From the NCBI GenBank assembly GCA_031281555.1, contig JAITFK010000003.1, positions 1-40,222 on the forward strand: 40,222 nucleotides of DNA, given 5' to 3'. The position numbers and the translations under genes are program-made. This stretch comes from Treponema sp. Lineage in GTDB: Bacteria > Spirochaetota > Spirochaetia > Treponematales > Breznakiellaceae. Each line of letters opens with the position of its first letter. The stretch's first letter is position 1. Below are positions 29,101 through 39,612 of this stretch, piece after piece. The notes under the pieces were generated by a model that was not told where the DNA came from, did not search any database, and saw nothing but the letters and a program-made list of their open reading frames with translations.

Positions 29101-29316
29101 ATACAAAATACCCGTAAAGAAATGGGGCTTGAAGTTACCGATCGTATAGAACTTTATATTTACGGCTCTGATTCCCTTAAAGAAGCGTGGGATCGTTTCA
29201 ATTTATTGGCCGCTGATGAAACTCTGGCGACAAAAACAACATGGGCGAAAGTGGACGGACAGATTGAGATCGAAGCAGGGGATGAAACATGGTTTGTAAA
29301 AATAGCAAAAGCATAA
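26167..29316 (+). CDS. ileS: Isoleucyl-tRNA synthetase (IleRS2/eukaryote-like type)
   Basis: [15 protein letters not shown] (HIGH region), [23 protein letters not shown] (KMSKS). ATG 26167 has RBS AGGAG; the ORF track's 26104 start is less likely. Confidence 0.93.
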   Translation: [1049 protein letters not shown]

Positions 29317-30182
29317 AAATTATTCCGGCGGTAATAATATTTTTTCTTTTTCTGTCATGCCAAACTGCGCCGAAAGTTCAGGATATGCCCGAGGGAACGC
29401 TTCCTCTTGCAAAAGGCGCTTCTGTTTATATCATTGCGAACGCAAGGCAGGCTCATCCCATTATTGAACTGCTTCCAATAGTAGAATTAAATAACAAACA
29501 AACCAGGCAAATGCTTGAAAAAACTGATTCCTTTGCGGCCGCTGTGTTTCCGCAGACAAGCGTCCAAAAAATACAGATTGCGGCAAACGGGAATTACCCT
29601 GGTTTATCAGGACTTGCATTCACTTTCAATAAGAACTGGAAGAAACAGCGCGTTAAATCAGGAGGGAGTTACTGGTATTCGGCAGCTAACGGGCTTTCAA
29701 TAGCAATGAACACAAATCAGGCATTTGTTGTTTCTTCAGTTGATAAAACTCCTGTAGACCCTGTAACAAGCGAAAGCGGTGTAACAATGCCCGAAGGATT
29801 TTACGAATTCAGCCGCGGATATCCTGTTTCCTGCTGGCTGGAAGATACGGCTCCTTTATTAAGCAGGATTTTTAGTGAAAAGGAGATACCTATACAACTT
29901 AATGTACAATATGTTTTTATCAATCTTTATCCCGCAGATTCTTTTGATTTACAAAACCAATACGAAGCGCTGATAAGGCTCCGGTTTGAAAACGCGCTCC
30001 AGTCGCGGGGTATGGCGGCTATTTTCAATCTGGCTGCGGGTTTAATGCCAAATGACAATTCAACACTTGCTTCCATTTTCTTTGCCAATCCGGCTGTACA
30101 AAACGGACGCAGTCTTGATATAAAAACAAAACGCCTTACGGAAAAAGACATTACTTTACTTTTGGAAACATTTTTATTATAG
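29289..30182 (+). CDS. Putative lipoprotein of unknown function
   Basis: Signal peptide with lipobox IIFFLFLSC. Start overlaps the 3' end of ileS by 28 nt. Confidence 0.7.
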   Translation: MVCKNSKSIKIIPAVIIFFLFLSCQTAPKVQDMPEGTLPLAKGASVYIIANARQAHPIIELLPIVELNNKQTRQMLEKTDSFAAAVFPQTSVQKIQIAANGNYPGLSGLAFTFNKNWKKQRVKSGGSYWYSAANGLSIAMNTNQAFVVSSVDKTPVDPVTSESGVTMPEGFYEFSRGYPVSCWLEDTAPLLSRIFSEKEIPIQLNVQYVFINLYPADSFDLQNQYEALIRLRFENALQSRGMAAIFNLAAGLMPNDNSTLASIFFANPAVQNGRSLDIKTKRLTEKDITLLLETFLL

Positions 30183-30193
30183 TAAAAATAAAT

Positions 30194-30517
30194 ATGCCTA
30201 CTTATGAATATGAATGTACAAGCTGCGGACATGGCTTTGAAGTTTTCCAGTCCATGAGTGATCCGCCTCTTAAAGACTGCCCGGAGTGCGGTAAAGAAAT
30301 TCGTCGGCTTATTAACGGCGGAGCCGGTGTCATTTTTAAGGGTTCCGGTTTTTATGTTACCGACAAGGGGAAAACAACAAATTCCGGTACAGTAAAGAAA
30401 GAAAAGGCGGATTCACCTGCCGCTTGCAGCGGATGTCCCGCAAAAGGCGATAAGGCCGCATGCCCTGCAAGCGGAGAAACTTTAAAAGCGTCTTCGGCTG
30501 AAACAAAAACGGCTTAA
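30194..30517 (+). CDS. FmdB-family zinc ribbon protein
   Basis: MPTYEYECTSCGHGFEVFQSMSDPPLKDCPECGKEIRRLINGGAGVIFKGSGFYVTD. Confidence 0.9.
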   Translation: MPTYEYECTSCGHGFEVFQSMSDPPLKDCPECGKEIRRLINGGAGVIFKGSGFYVTDKGKTTNSGTVKKEKADSPAACSGCPAKGDKAACPASGETLKASSAETKTA

Positions 30518-30521
30518 AATT

Positions 30522-30845
30522 TTGAACAAGAGGCCTCGTTATTTCTGTGATAATTGCGGTTATGAAGTAGATCATCAAGTAAAAGCATGCCCGTATTGCG
30601 GACGTCATTTTGCTTCGGTCCGCTGTCCTATCTGTGATTTTTCCGGTCCTGAAAAAATGTTTCAGAACGGCTGTCCGCTTTGCGGTTATTCGTCTGATCC
30701 GGCATTGAATAAAGCGCCGAAAACAGTAAAAAAACGTAAAAATAAACGTTTGCGAGGCGAATCTTTGCCTGTATGGACATATATATTATTAGTTATAGTT
30801 CTGATTTTTTTTATCGGGCTTTTTTCCTGGTTTATTACTCAATAA
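30522..30845 (+). CDS. Zinc-ribbon membrane protein
   Basis: Several CxxC pairs (CDNCGY, CPYCG, CPICDF, CPLCG) and a C-terminal TM segment. TTG start. Confidence 0.7.
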   Translation: MNKRPRYFCDNCGYEVDHQVKACPYCGRHFASVRCPICDFSGPEKMFQNGCPLCGYSSDPALNKAPKTVKKRKNKRLRGESLPVWTYILLVIVLIFFIGLFSWFITQ

Positions 30846-30894
30846 TTTACTGAGCAGGTAAAATCGCGAAACCTTAAAAAAATTTCCAAACTAC

Positions 30895-30923
30895 TTGACC
30901 TTTTTTTTTCATTTTGTTACATT
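30895..30923 (+). promoter_or_regulatory. Possible sigma-70 promoter for rpsL-rpsG
   Basis: TTGACC, 17-nt spacer, TACATT, about 95 nt before the rpsL ATG. Confidence 0.4.
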
Positions 30924-31017
30924 CTATTCTCATCCCTTGTTTTTTAGGGAATTAGGAGTATGACCGTTAACTTTTTATAATAAAGGTTCGCGGATAAACT
31001 TTAGGAGTTTTTGAAGA

Positions 31018-31392
31018 ATGCCTACTATTAATCAATTGGTTCGTTCGGGGCGGCAGAAGGTAACTACCAAGACGAAATCCCCGGCTTTACAATCCTGCCC
31101 GCAAAAGCGGGGAGTCTGCACCCGTGTAATGACTGTAACGCCGAAGAAACCCAATTCAGCTTTGAGAAAAGTAGCCCGTGTACGCCTTTCCCATGGGACA
31201 GAAGTAACAGCATATATTCCGGGAATTGGCCATAATTTACAGGAACACTCGGTAGTTTTGGTAAGGGGCGGACGTGTTAAGGACCTTCCCGGCGTACGTT
31301 ATCATATTATCCGCGGAGCGAAAGATACTTTAGGCGTCGCGGACCGCAAACGCGGACGTTCAAAATACGGCGCGAAACGGCCTAAGGCATAG
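31018..31392 (+). CDS. rpsL: 30S ribosomal protein S12
   Basis: [13 protein letters not shown]...[57 protein letters not shown]. Confidence 0.98.
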   Translation: MPTINQLVRSGRQKVTTKTKSPALQSCPQKRGVCTRVMTVTPKKPNSALRKVARVRLSHGTEVTAYIPGIGHNLQEHSVVLVRGGRVKDLPGVRYHIIRGAKDTLGVADRKRGRSKYGAKRPKA

Positions 31393-31399
31393 GTGTAGT

Positions 31400-31870
31400 A
31401 TGGGTAGAAAGAAAAAATCCATTGATCGCGGAATCCTTCCGGATCCAAAGTACAACAGCGTTATAGTGTCAAAATTTGTAAACAGAATGATGTGGGAAGG
31501 CAAGCGTTCTTTAGGCTTGCGTATTATTCATGAAGCGCTTGACGCGCTTCAATCAAAAACCGATAAAGAGCCTCTTGAAGTTTTTCTTAAAGCTTTGGAT
31601 AATGTGAAGCCTGTAATTGAAGTTAAGTCGCGGCGCGTAGGCGGTGCGACTTATCAGGTTCCGGTTGAGATTCGGGAACCAAGGCGTGAAGCTCTGGGTA
31701 TGCGGTGGATAATCAATGCGGCGCGCGCCCGTTCCGGTAAAGGAATGGGAGATCGTCTTGCAGCTGAACTTCTTGACGCATATAATAATACAGGAACTGC
31801 CTTCAAAAAGAAGGAAGATACGCATAAAATGGCCGAGGCAAATAAAGCCTTTGCTCATTATAGATGGTAA
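31400..31870 (+). CDS. rpsG: 30S ribosomal protein S7
   Basis: [30 protein letters not shown]. Confidence 0.98.
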   Translation: MGRKKKSIDRGILPDPKYNSVIVSKFVNRMMWEGKRSLGLRIIHEALDALQSKTDKEPLEVFLKALDNVKPVIEVKSRRVGGATYQVPVEIREPRREALGMRWIINAARARSGKGMGDRLAAELLDAYNNTGTAFKKKEDTHKMAEANKAFAHYRW

Positions 31871-31898
31871 AAAACTTGGTTTTTTTACTTTAGTTAAG

Positions 31899-31932
31899 TA
31901 TCCGGCGTTATAAATTGCCGGATGGGTTTTTT
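31899..31932 (+). terminator. Rho-independent terminator downstream of rpsG
   Basis: ATCCGGC-GTTATAAATT-GCCGGAT, then GGGTTTTTT. Confidence 0.75.
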
Positions 31933-32012
31933 GAAATTATCTTGCTGTTTAATATTAATTAAGCAGCAAAAGCCGCGCGGCGGTAAACCTTACGGTTTGT
32001 CATTAGGAGGTT

Positions 32013-32138
32013 ATGCAGGTTAAAATCATAGATTTTAAATCCGGAGCAAAAGCTCATGTATTTCTGCGCGGCGGCTTTACCTGGTGTCTTTATATGATGC
32101 AGGGAAAGCATAAAAAGACCGGTTTAGCTATCGGATAG
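32013..32138 (+). CDS. Possible 41-aa small ORF in the rpsG-tuf gap
   Basis: ATG after TAGGAGG; MQVKIIDFKSGAKAHVFLRGGFTWCLYMMQGKHKKTGLAIG. Below the ORF-track length cutoff; no family recognised. Confidence 0.3.
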   Translation: MQVKIIDFKSGAKAHVFLRGGFTWCLYMMQGKHKKTGLAIG

Positions 32139-32395
32139 TTTTTCCAAACCGATCATCGCCGCAGTGTTACTGCAGGATGAGACAGGTGGAACGAATGTGA
32201 GTTAAAATTGCGTAACGCGTTTTGCGTCTAACCGCTGATTTTCCGCTTATGATCGTTTCTCCTCTTGATGGTTATTGTACGGAAGTACAATGCTTAGGAT
32301 ATTGCGCCGTCAGGCAGTATACCGTTGGTTATACAGCCGGACAGCGGATCAATTTATTTTGTAGATTTTATTAGTGCCCATAAGGAGGACACAAA

Positions 32396-33586
<1,191 letters not shown>

Positions 33587-33681
33587 AGTTATCTGACCAC
33601 TTAAACTTTGGTTTACCGTTTATTTGTTTTGATATAAAAAGCGGTTATTCAGAAGGTATAAAAGTGGTCAGAGGAGGAATG

Positions 33682-33990
33682 ATGGCAAAAGAAGGAATTC
33701 GCGTACGGCTGCGCGGCTTCGATGTAGAGTTAATTGATCAGAGCGCCAAGTCTATTGCCGCGGCAGTGCGAAAGGCCGGAGCGAAAGTTACTGGTCCGAT
33801 TCCGCTGCCGACTCGAATTAACAAGGTTACGGTGCTGCGTTCACCGCATGTAAATAAAAAGAGCCGCGAACAATTTGAGATGCGGACACATAAACGGTTG
33901 ATCGATATTATCAACCCTTCGGTAGAAGTTATGGATTCGTTAATGAAACTTGAACTTCCCGCGGGTGTTGATGTAGAGATTAAACAATAA
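33682..33990 (+). CDS. rpsJ: 30S ribosomal protein S10
   Basis: [20 protein letters not shown]...[42 protein letters not shown] 33682 is preferred over 33664. Confidence 0.97.
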   Translation: MAKEGIRVRLRGFDVELIDQSAKSIAAAVRKAGAKVTGPIPLPTRINKVTVLRSPHVNKKSREQFEMRTHKRLIDIINPSVEVMDSLMKLELPAGVDVEIKQ

Positions 33991-34054
33991 TTTTTTGCCG
34001 TAGACGGTTCTGGAGTGAAAAACTTCCGAATAACGTGCGGTCAGGAGTACAACT

Positions 34055-34681
34055 ATGTTAGGGCTTTATGCCAGAAAAGTTGGAATGACTCAAGTTTTTG
34101 ACGACGCGGGTAACCTGCTGCCGGTAACGGTGATGCGGTTTGATCCGAATGTAGTTATTGCCAAAAAAACAAAAGAAGCTGACGGTTATGAATCGGTAAT
34201 TGTCGGCATAAACGATGAAAAGAAAAATCGTATAACAAAATCCCGCGCGGGGCAGTTTCCAAAGGATATTCCGCCCAAAAAACGCATTCGCGAATTACGC
34301 GATTTTGAGAAAGACGTGACAGTCGGAGACGCTCTTGGAGTTGAGGTGCTGGAAGGAATCAGGTATGTTGACGTTTCAGGCGTATCCAAGGGTAAGGGTT
34401 TTCAGGGTGTTGTTAAACGCTATGGTTTCGGAGGCGGACGTAAGACGCATGGTTCCAAATTTCACCGTGAACCCGGTTCTACAGGACAGAATACTTATCC
34501 GGCAAAAACCTTTAAAAACAGGAAACTGCCCGGACGAATGGGAAGGGAAGGGGTAACTGTTTTAAGTCTTAGAGTTGTAAAAACAGATAGTGAAAAACAA
34601 CTCCTTATGGTAAAAGGCGCCGTTCCCGGTATTAATAAGGGTCTGGTTTTTGTCCGGGCTGCGGTCAAGAAAGGACGGTAA
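34055..34681 (+). CDS. rplC: 50S ribosomal protein L3
   Basis: LYARKVGMTQVFDDAGNLLPVTV...KGFQGVVKRYGFGGGRKTHGSKFHREPGS. Confidence 0.97.
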   Translation: MLGLYARKVGMTQVFDDAGNLLPVTVMRFDPNVVIAKKTKEADGYESVIVGINDEKKNRITKSRAGQFPKDIPPKKRIRELRDFEKDVTVGDALGVEVLEGIRYVDVSGVSKGKGFQGVVKRYGFGGGRKTHGSKFHREPGSTGQNTYPAKTFKNRKLPGRMGREGVTVLSLRVVKTDSEKQLLMVKGAVPGINKGLVFVRAAVKKGR

Positions 34682-35323
34682 ATGATGAACTGTAAAGTGT
34701 ATTCAAAAGAAGGAAAGGAACTGCGTACTATGGTTCTGGACGATACTGTCTTTGGATTGCCTTTTAATGAAGAATTGGTTTGGTACGCTATTAATAACGA
34801 ACTTGCCAATAAACGGCAGGGTAATGCCAGTACAAAGGGACGAGCCGAAGTTCACGGCTCGAATGCCAAGCCGTATAAACAGAAAGGCACGGGACGCGCA
34901 AGGCGCGGTGATAAAAAGTCACCGATACTTACAGGCGGCGGCACTATCTTTGGACCGAAACCCAGAGATTTTTCATGGTCGATGCCGAGAAAAGCAAAAC
35001 GTCAGGCGCTTAAAACAATCTTAAGCTTAAAAGTGCAGAGCGATACATTAAAAATAGTCGAGGATTTTTCTGTAGAATCGGGAAAAACAAAAGACCTTGC
35101 AAAACTTCTTGATAATTTCCAGCCGGGTTTAAGAACAGTGTTAGTCCTTAAAGATGATGATACTATGCTAAAGCGCGCGTCCGCAAATATTCCATGGTTA
35201 AAGTTTCTTTCGTATAACCGTTTAAGAGCTCATGATTTGTTTTACGGCAGACAGGTGATAATGCTTGAGACAGCGGCAAAAAACCTCAACGAATTTTACA
35301 GCGCAAAGGAGACCGGTGAATGA
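34682..35323 (+). CDS. rplD: 50S ribosomal protein L4
   Basis: KPYKQKGTGRARRGDKKSPILTGGGTIFGPKPRDFSWSMPRK. Confidence 0.97.
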   Translation: MMNCKVYSKEGKELRTMVLDDTVFGLPFNEELVWYAINNELANKRQGNASTKGRAEVHGSNAKPYKQKGTGRARRGDKKSPILTGGGTIFGPKPRDFSWSMPRKAKRQALKTILSLKVQSDTLKIVEDFSVESGKTKDLAKLLDNFQPGLRTVLVLKDDDTMLKRASANIPWLKFLSYNRLRAHDLFYGRQVIMLETAAKNLNEFYSAKETGE

Positions 35324-35607
35324 CACAGTATGAAGATATCTTAATTGAACCGGTGCTTTCCGAAAAAGCAAATCAACTGCGTGAAGAGGGGAAGTATGTA
35401 TTTAAAGTAGCCCAGAAAGCTACAAAGACGCAGATTAAGGAAGCGGTGCATAAGTTGTTCAATGTAAATCCTATTTCATGTACAACTATGGTAGTCGGCG
35501 GTAAGCCGAAAAGACTGCGTTACCGCAAGGGATATACTTCAACCTGGAAGAAGGCGATTGTCAAACTTCCCAAAGATGAAAAGATTTCAATTTTTGAAGG
35601 TGTATAA
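35320..35607 (+). CDS. rplW: 50S ribosomal protein L23
   Basis: DILIEPVLSEKANQLREEGKYVFKVAQKATKTQIKEAVHKLFNV. Confidence 0.96.
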   Translation: MTQYEDILIEPVLSEKANQLREEGKYVFKVAQKATKTQIKEAVHKLFNVNPISCTTMVVGGKPKRLRYRKGYTSTWKKAIVKLPKDEKISIFEGV

Positions 35608-35628
35608 AGGTTTTAACAGAGGATAAAT

Positions 35629-36459
35629 ATGGGAATTAAAACATACAAACCGATTACACCGGGTATGCGTCAATGGGCAAGCCTTGATTATTCAGATTTG
35701 ACCAAGGGCGCCAAGCCGGAAAAATCCCTGACTAAAGGGAAGAAAGACAGAGCGGGGCGTGATTCGTTTGGGCGAATAAGCGTCCGCCATAAGGGCGGCG
35801 GTCATAAACGTCTTTACAGGGATATTGACTTTAAAAGAGACAAAATCGGTATTCAAGGGAAAGTTTCTTCAATTGAGTACGATCCAAATCGCAGTGCGAA
35901 TATTGCGCTTATTTATTACAAAGACGGTGAAAAACGGTACATTATCGCTCCCAAAGGATTAAAAAAAGGCGCTGTTGTTGTAAGCAGTCCCAACGCTCCG
36001 ATAGAACCGGGTAATGCGCTGCCTTTGGAAAATATTCCGCTTGGTTTTAATGTTTATAATATTGAGCTTACACTCGGCAAGGGCGGACAAATGGCGCGTT
36101 CTGCGGGTACAGGCGCTCTTGTAGCCGCCAAGGAAGGCGACTATGTTACGCTTAAACTGCCTTCAGGCGAGATGCGGATGGTATTTAAAAAGTGTTATGC
36201 GACAATCGGTACTGTCGGCAACGAAGATCACATGAATGTAGTTTTGGGCAAGGCAGGCCGCAAGCGCTGGATGGGGGTGCGCCCGACAGTACGCGGTATG
36301 GCAATGAACCCTGTAGATCACCCTCATGGCGGCGGTGAAGGAAGGAGTAAAGGTATTCACCCTGTTACCCCATGGGGTCAACCGACAAAAGGTTACAAGA
36401 CCCGTAAAAAACATAAACCTTCTTCACGGTTTATTGTCAGCCGGGGTAAAAAGAAGTAG
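35629..36459 (+). CDS. rplB: 50S ribosomal protein L2
   Basis: [25 protein letters not shown]...[23 protein letters not shown]. Confidence 0.98.
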   Translation: MGIKTYKPITPGMRQWASLDYSDLTKGAKPEKSLTKGKKDRAGRDSFGRISVRHKGGGHKRLYRDIDFKRDKIGIQGKVSSIEYDPNRSANIALIYYKDGEKRYIIAPKGLKKGAVVVSSPNAPIEPGNALPLENIPLGFNVYNIELTLGKGGQMARSAGTGALVAAKEGDYVTLKLPSGEMRMVFKKCYATIGTVGNEDHMNVVLGKAGRKRWMGVRPTVRGMAMNPVDHPHGGGEGRSKGIHPVTPWGQPTKGYKTRKKHKPSSRFIVSRGKKK

Positions 36460-36532
36460 CATGAAACACATTTCTATATTTAATAAAGTGTACGGTTATT
36501 TTGCCGTAACATATAAAGATTAGGAAGGGAGT

Positions 36533-36814
36533 ATGTCAAGATCCGTAAAGAAGGGACCTTTTATAGAAAAGAGCCTGTATAAAAAGGTGTTGGAGTTGAA
36601 TAAGTCAGGGGAAAGGAAAATGATAAAAACTTATTCCCGCTGTTCTACTATTATTCCCGAAATGGTAGGCGGAACAATTTCCGTTTATAACGGTAAAATC
36701 TGGGTTCCGGTGTACATTACTGAAAACCTTGTTGGTCATAAACTCGGCGAGTTCGCTCCCACTCGTATTTTCCGGGGACAATCTGGCTCCGATAAAAAAG
36801 CCGCGGCAAAGTAG
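36533..36814 (+). CDS. rpsS: 30S ribosomal protein S19
   Basis: [19 protein letters not shown]...[45 protein letters not shown]. Confidence 0.98.
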   Translation: MSRSVKKGPFIEKSLYKKVLELNKSGERKMIKTYSRCSTIIPEMVGGTISVYNGKIWVPVYITENLVGHKLGEFAPTRIFRGQSGSDKKAAAK

Positions 36815-36822
36815 GCAGGATT

Positions 36823-37233
36823 ATGAAAGATACGAAAACAGGTTACATGGCAATAAGTAAATACTTAATCGGTTCTCCGTATAAAATCAGGCCGGTTGCC
36901 GATTTAATACGCCGCCGTCCGTATCCTGAAGCTGTTTCCCTTCTGGAAAACATGCCTCACAAAGGAGCGCGGTTAATCCGCAAGACGGTAAAATCAGCCG
37001 CTTCAAATGCGCTTTCAGATAATAAAAAACTTGACGAGGATATGCTTTATGTACGCGATATTTTTATAGATGAAGGTCCCCGTCTTAAAAGAATTTGGTT
37101 TCGCGGCAGGGGGCGTGCTGATATGCAGCAGAAAAGGTTATGTCACATAACTGTAGTAGTAGATGAGACCGTAAAGCATGATAACGCTAAGCATGGAAAT
37201 GCTAATTCATCATCCAAAAAGGCGGCGAAATAA
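36823..37233 (+). CDS. rplV: 50S ribosomal protein L22
   Basis: [46 protein letters not shown]. Confidence 0.96.
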   Translation: MKDTKTGYMAISKYLIGSPYKIRPVADLIRRRPYPEAVSLLENMPHKGARLIRKTVKSAASNALSDNKKLDEDMLYVRDIFIDEGPRLKRIWFRGRGRADMQQKRLCHITVVVDETVKHDNAKHGNANSSSKKAAK

Positions 37234-37937
37234 TGGGACAAAAAGTAAACCCGACAGGGCTTAGGATTGGGATTAATAAAACATGGAATTCGCGCTGGTA
37301 TGTTGACCCGAAGGAATATGTTGAAGCACTGCATGAAGATTTGAAATTACGCAAGCTCATTATGGATATGCCGGAGACAAAGGGAGCTGATATTGCGGAA
37401 CTGGAAATTATTCGTCATCCGCAGAGGATAACCATTACAATTCATACAGCCCGTCCAGGCGTAATCATCGGCGTAAAGGGTGCGAATATTGAAAAAATCG
37501 GCAATGATCTGCAGAAGAAAGTAAGTAAAAAAGTACAGATAAAAATCAAGGAAGTCAGAAACGCGGATAATAACGCGCAGATAATCGCGCAAAATATCGC
37601 CCGTCAGCTTTTAGCGCGATCTTCCTTCAGAAGGACAATGAAGCAGGCAATTTCAAACGCTATTAAAAAAGGCAATGCCCAGGGTGTAAAGGTAAGGCTT
37701 TCCGGCCGTCTCGGCGGCGCGGAAATGTCACGTACCGAAGAAGCAAAAGAAGGGCGTATTCCTCTTCATACTCTTAGAGCGGATATAGATTATGGTTTCG
37801 CCGAAGCTCACACTCCGTTTGGTTCTATCGGAGTAAAAGTCTGGGTTTATAACGGTATGAAATACGGGAAAGAACAGAAAGAAGACGCAGGCGTTCTTGT
37901 CCGCAAACGGCGGGAACGTGTTCCTGCCAGGAGTTAA
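37233..37937 (+). CDS. rpsC: 30S ribosomal protein S3
   Basis: [25 protein letters not shown]...KH-type [15 protein letters not shown]. Confidence 0.98.
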   Translation: MGQKVNPTGLRIGINKTWNSRWYVDPKEYVEALHEDLKLRKLIMDMPETKGADIAELEIIRHPQRITITIHTARPGVIIGVKGANIEKIGNDLQKKVSKKVQIKIKEVRNADNNAQIIAQNIARQLLARSSFRRTMKQAISNAIKKGNAQGVKVRLSGRLGGAEMSRTEEAKEGRIPLHTLRADIDYGFAEAHTPFGSIGVKVWVYNGMKYGKEQKEDAGVLVRKRRERVPARS

Positions 37938-37943
37938 GCTGAT

Positions 37944-38372
37944 ATGTTAAGTCCAAAACGTGTAAAGCGCCGCAAGGTGCAAAGAGGCAATATGCCCGGA
38001 AATGCCACAAGATGTAACAATGTGGTATTTGGAGATTATGGGTTGGTTGCTTTAGACAGGATGTGGATCACCAACCGGCAGATGGAAGCGGCTCGTATAG
38101 CGATAAACCGTCATGTAAAACGCGGCGGTAAAATGTGGATCAGGATATTTCCGGATAAGCCTTTTTCCAAGAAACCAGCGGAAACCCGCATGGGTAAGGG
38201 AAAGGGAGCGCCTGAATATTGGGTAGCGGTTGTAAAACCCGGGACAGTTATGTTTGAGCTTGGCGGCGGTATTAACCGCGCTCTTGCGGAAGAAGCGATG
38301 ACTCTCGCAGGTTCCAAGCTTCCTATTAAAACAAAATTTGTTGCGCGTTCCGATATGGAACTTGGAGCTTAG
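37944..38372 (+). CDS. rplP: 50S ribosomal protein L16
   Basis: [25 protein letters not shown]...[40 protein letters not shown]. Confidence 0.98.
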   Translation: MLSPKRVKRRKVQRGNMPGNATRCNNVVFGDYGLVALDRMWITNRQMEAARIAINRHVKRGGKMWIRIFPDKPFSKKPAETRMGKGKGAPEYWVAVVKPGTVMFELGGGINRALAEEAMTLAGSKLPIKTKFVARSDMELGA

Positions 38373-38380
38373 GAGGCAGG

Positions 38381-38629
38381 ATGAAAAATTCATTTAAAAC
38401 CCTGTCTTTTCAGGAACTTAAAACCAAACGGGACGAGTTGAAAAAAAAGTACATGGAATTCCGTTTTAAAGTTGTTATTGGTCATGTTGATAATCCGCTG
38501 CAAAAACGTACAATGCGCAGGCAGATCGCGCGCCTTAACACATTAATCCGCGCGCATGAAATTGAGGAACAAAAAGCGGCGTTTTCAAAAAACGCTGCCG
38601 GAGCTAATTCCTCGGTGGGAGCTAAATAA
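38381..38629 (+). CDS. rpmC: 50S ribosomal protein L29
   Basis: [47 protein letters not shown] between rplP and rpsQ. Confidence 0.93.
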   Translation: MKNSFKTLSFQELKTKRDELKKKYMEFRFKVVIGHVDNPLQKRTMRRQIARLNTLIRAHEIEEQKAAFSKNAAGANSSVGAK

Positions 38630-38892
38630 TGACAGGACAGGTTAAGAGCAGGAAAAAAGAATTTATCGGAATAGTAAAGAGCGATAAAATGGAAAAAACC
38701 ATTGTTGTAAGTATCGAAACGCTTACGCTCCATCCTCTTTACAAGAAATATATAAAGCGATCAAAAAAAATAAAAGCTCATGATGAAAAAAATGAAGCGA
38801 AGATCGGCGATCGTGTCCGTGTGATAGAGTGCAGGCCGCTTAGCAGGGAAAAATGCTGGAAGCTTGTAGAAATTTTAGAGCGCGCCAAATAA
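38629..38892 (+). CDS. rpsQ: 30S ribosomal protein S17
   Basis: [72 protein letters not shown]. Confidence 0.97.
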   Translation: MTGQVKSRKKEFIGIVKSDKMEKTIVVSIETLTLHPLYKKYIKRSKKIKAHDEKNEAKIGDRVRVIECRPLSREKCWKLVEILERAK

Positions 38893-38907
38893 GGGGAGAT
38901 AGAGAAA

Positions 38908-39279
38908 ATGATTCAAGTTGAAACCTTCCTGAATGTGGCGGATAATTCAGGCGCCAAGAAGGTACAGTGCATCAAGGTTTTGGGCGGTACCCACAGGAGA
39001 TATGCCGGGATTGGGGATATCGTTGTAGTAGCAGTGAAAGAAGCCCTGCCCACATCAACTGTTAAAAAAGGAACTGTGGAAAAAGCTGTGATAGTGCGTA
39101 CACATAAGGAGTTTCGCCGCCCGGATGGGACATATATCAGGTTTGATGATAACGCGTGTGTTCTTATTGACGCGGCGTTAAATCCAAAGGGAAAACGTAT
39201 CTTCGGCCCTGTCGCGAGAGAATTGAGGGAAAGAAGCGAATTTATGAAAATCGTATCCCTGGCGCCGGAAGTGTTGTAG
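38908..39279 (+). CDS. rplN: 50S ribosomal protein L14
   Basis: [27 protein letters not shown]...[12 protein letters not shown]-type [13 protein letters not shown]. Confidence 0.98.
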   Translation: MIQVETFLNVADNSGAKKVQCIKVLGGTHRRYAGIGDIVVVAVKEALPTSTVKKGTVEKAVIVRTHKEFRRPDGTYIRFDDNACVLIDAALNPKGKRIFGPVARELRERSEFMKIVSLAPEVL

Positions 39280-39288
39280 GAGAAAATT

Positions 39289-39612
39289 ATGGCTCAAGCA
39301 TTGCATAAATTTAAGATAAAAAAAGAAGATACAGTCCAGGTAATTGCCGGAAAAGACAAGGGGAAACGCGGCAGGGTACTGAGAATCCTTCGTGATAAAG
39401 ATCGTGTCCTGGTTGAAGGTGTAAATATTGTTAAAAAAACACAGAAGCGCAGAAAACAACAGGACAGAGGCGGTATTCTGGAAGTGGAAGCAGCGTTACA
39501 TTCGTCAAACTTGATGATTGTTTGTAAAAAATGCGGTCCTACCCGTATCGGGTATAAGACAGACGGAACAGACAAGATCAGGGTTTGTAAAAAGTGCGGG
39601 GAGGCTTTGTAA
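39289..39612 (+). CDS. rplX: 50S ribosomal protein L24
   Basis: [28 protein letters not shown]...[34 protein letters not shown]. Confidence 0.96.
   Translation: MAQALHKFKIKKEDTVQVIAGKDKGKRGRVLRILRDKDRVLVEGVNIVKKTQKRRKQQDRGGILEVEAALHSSNLMIVCKKCGPTRIGYKTDGTDKIRVCKKCGEAL

Noticed and set aside
31871-32395. Remnant of fusA between rpsG and tuf
   Set aside because: No EF-G-like peptide was recognised in the stretches I translated; in Treponema pallidum tuf also directly precedes rpsJ without fusA, so absence is not by itself unusual.
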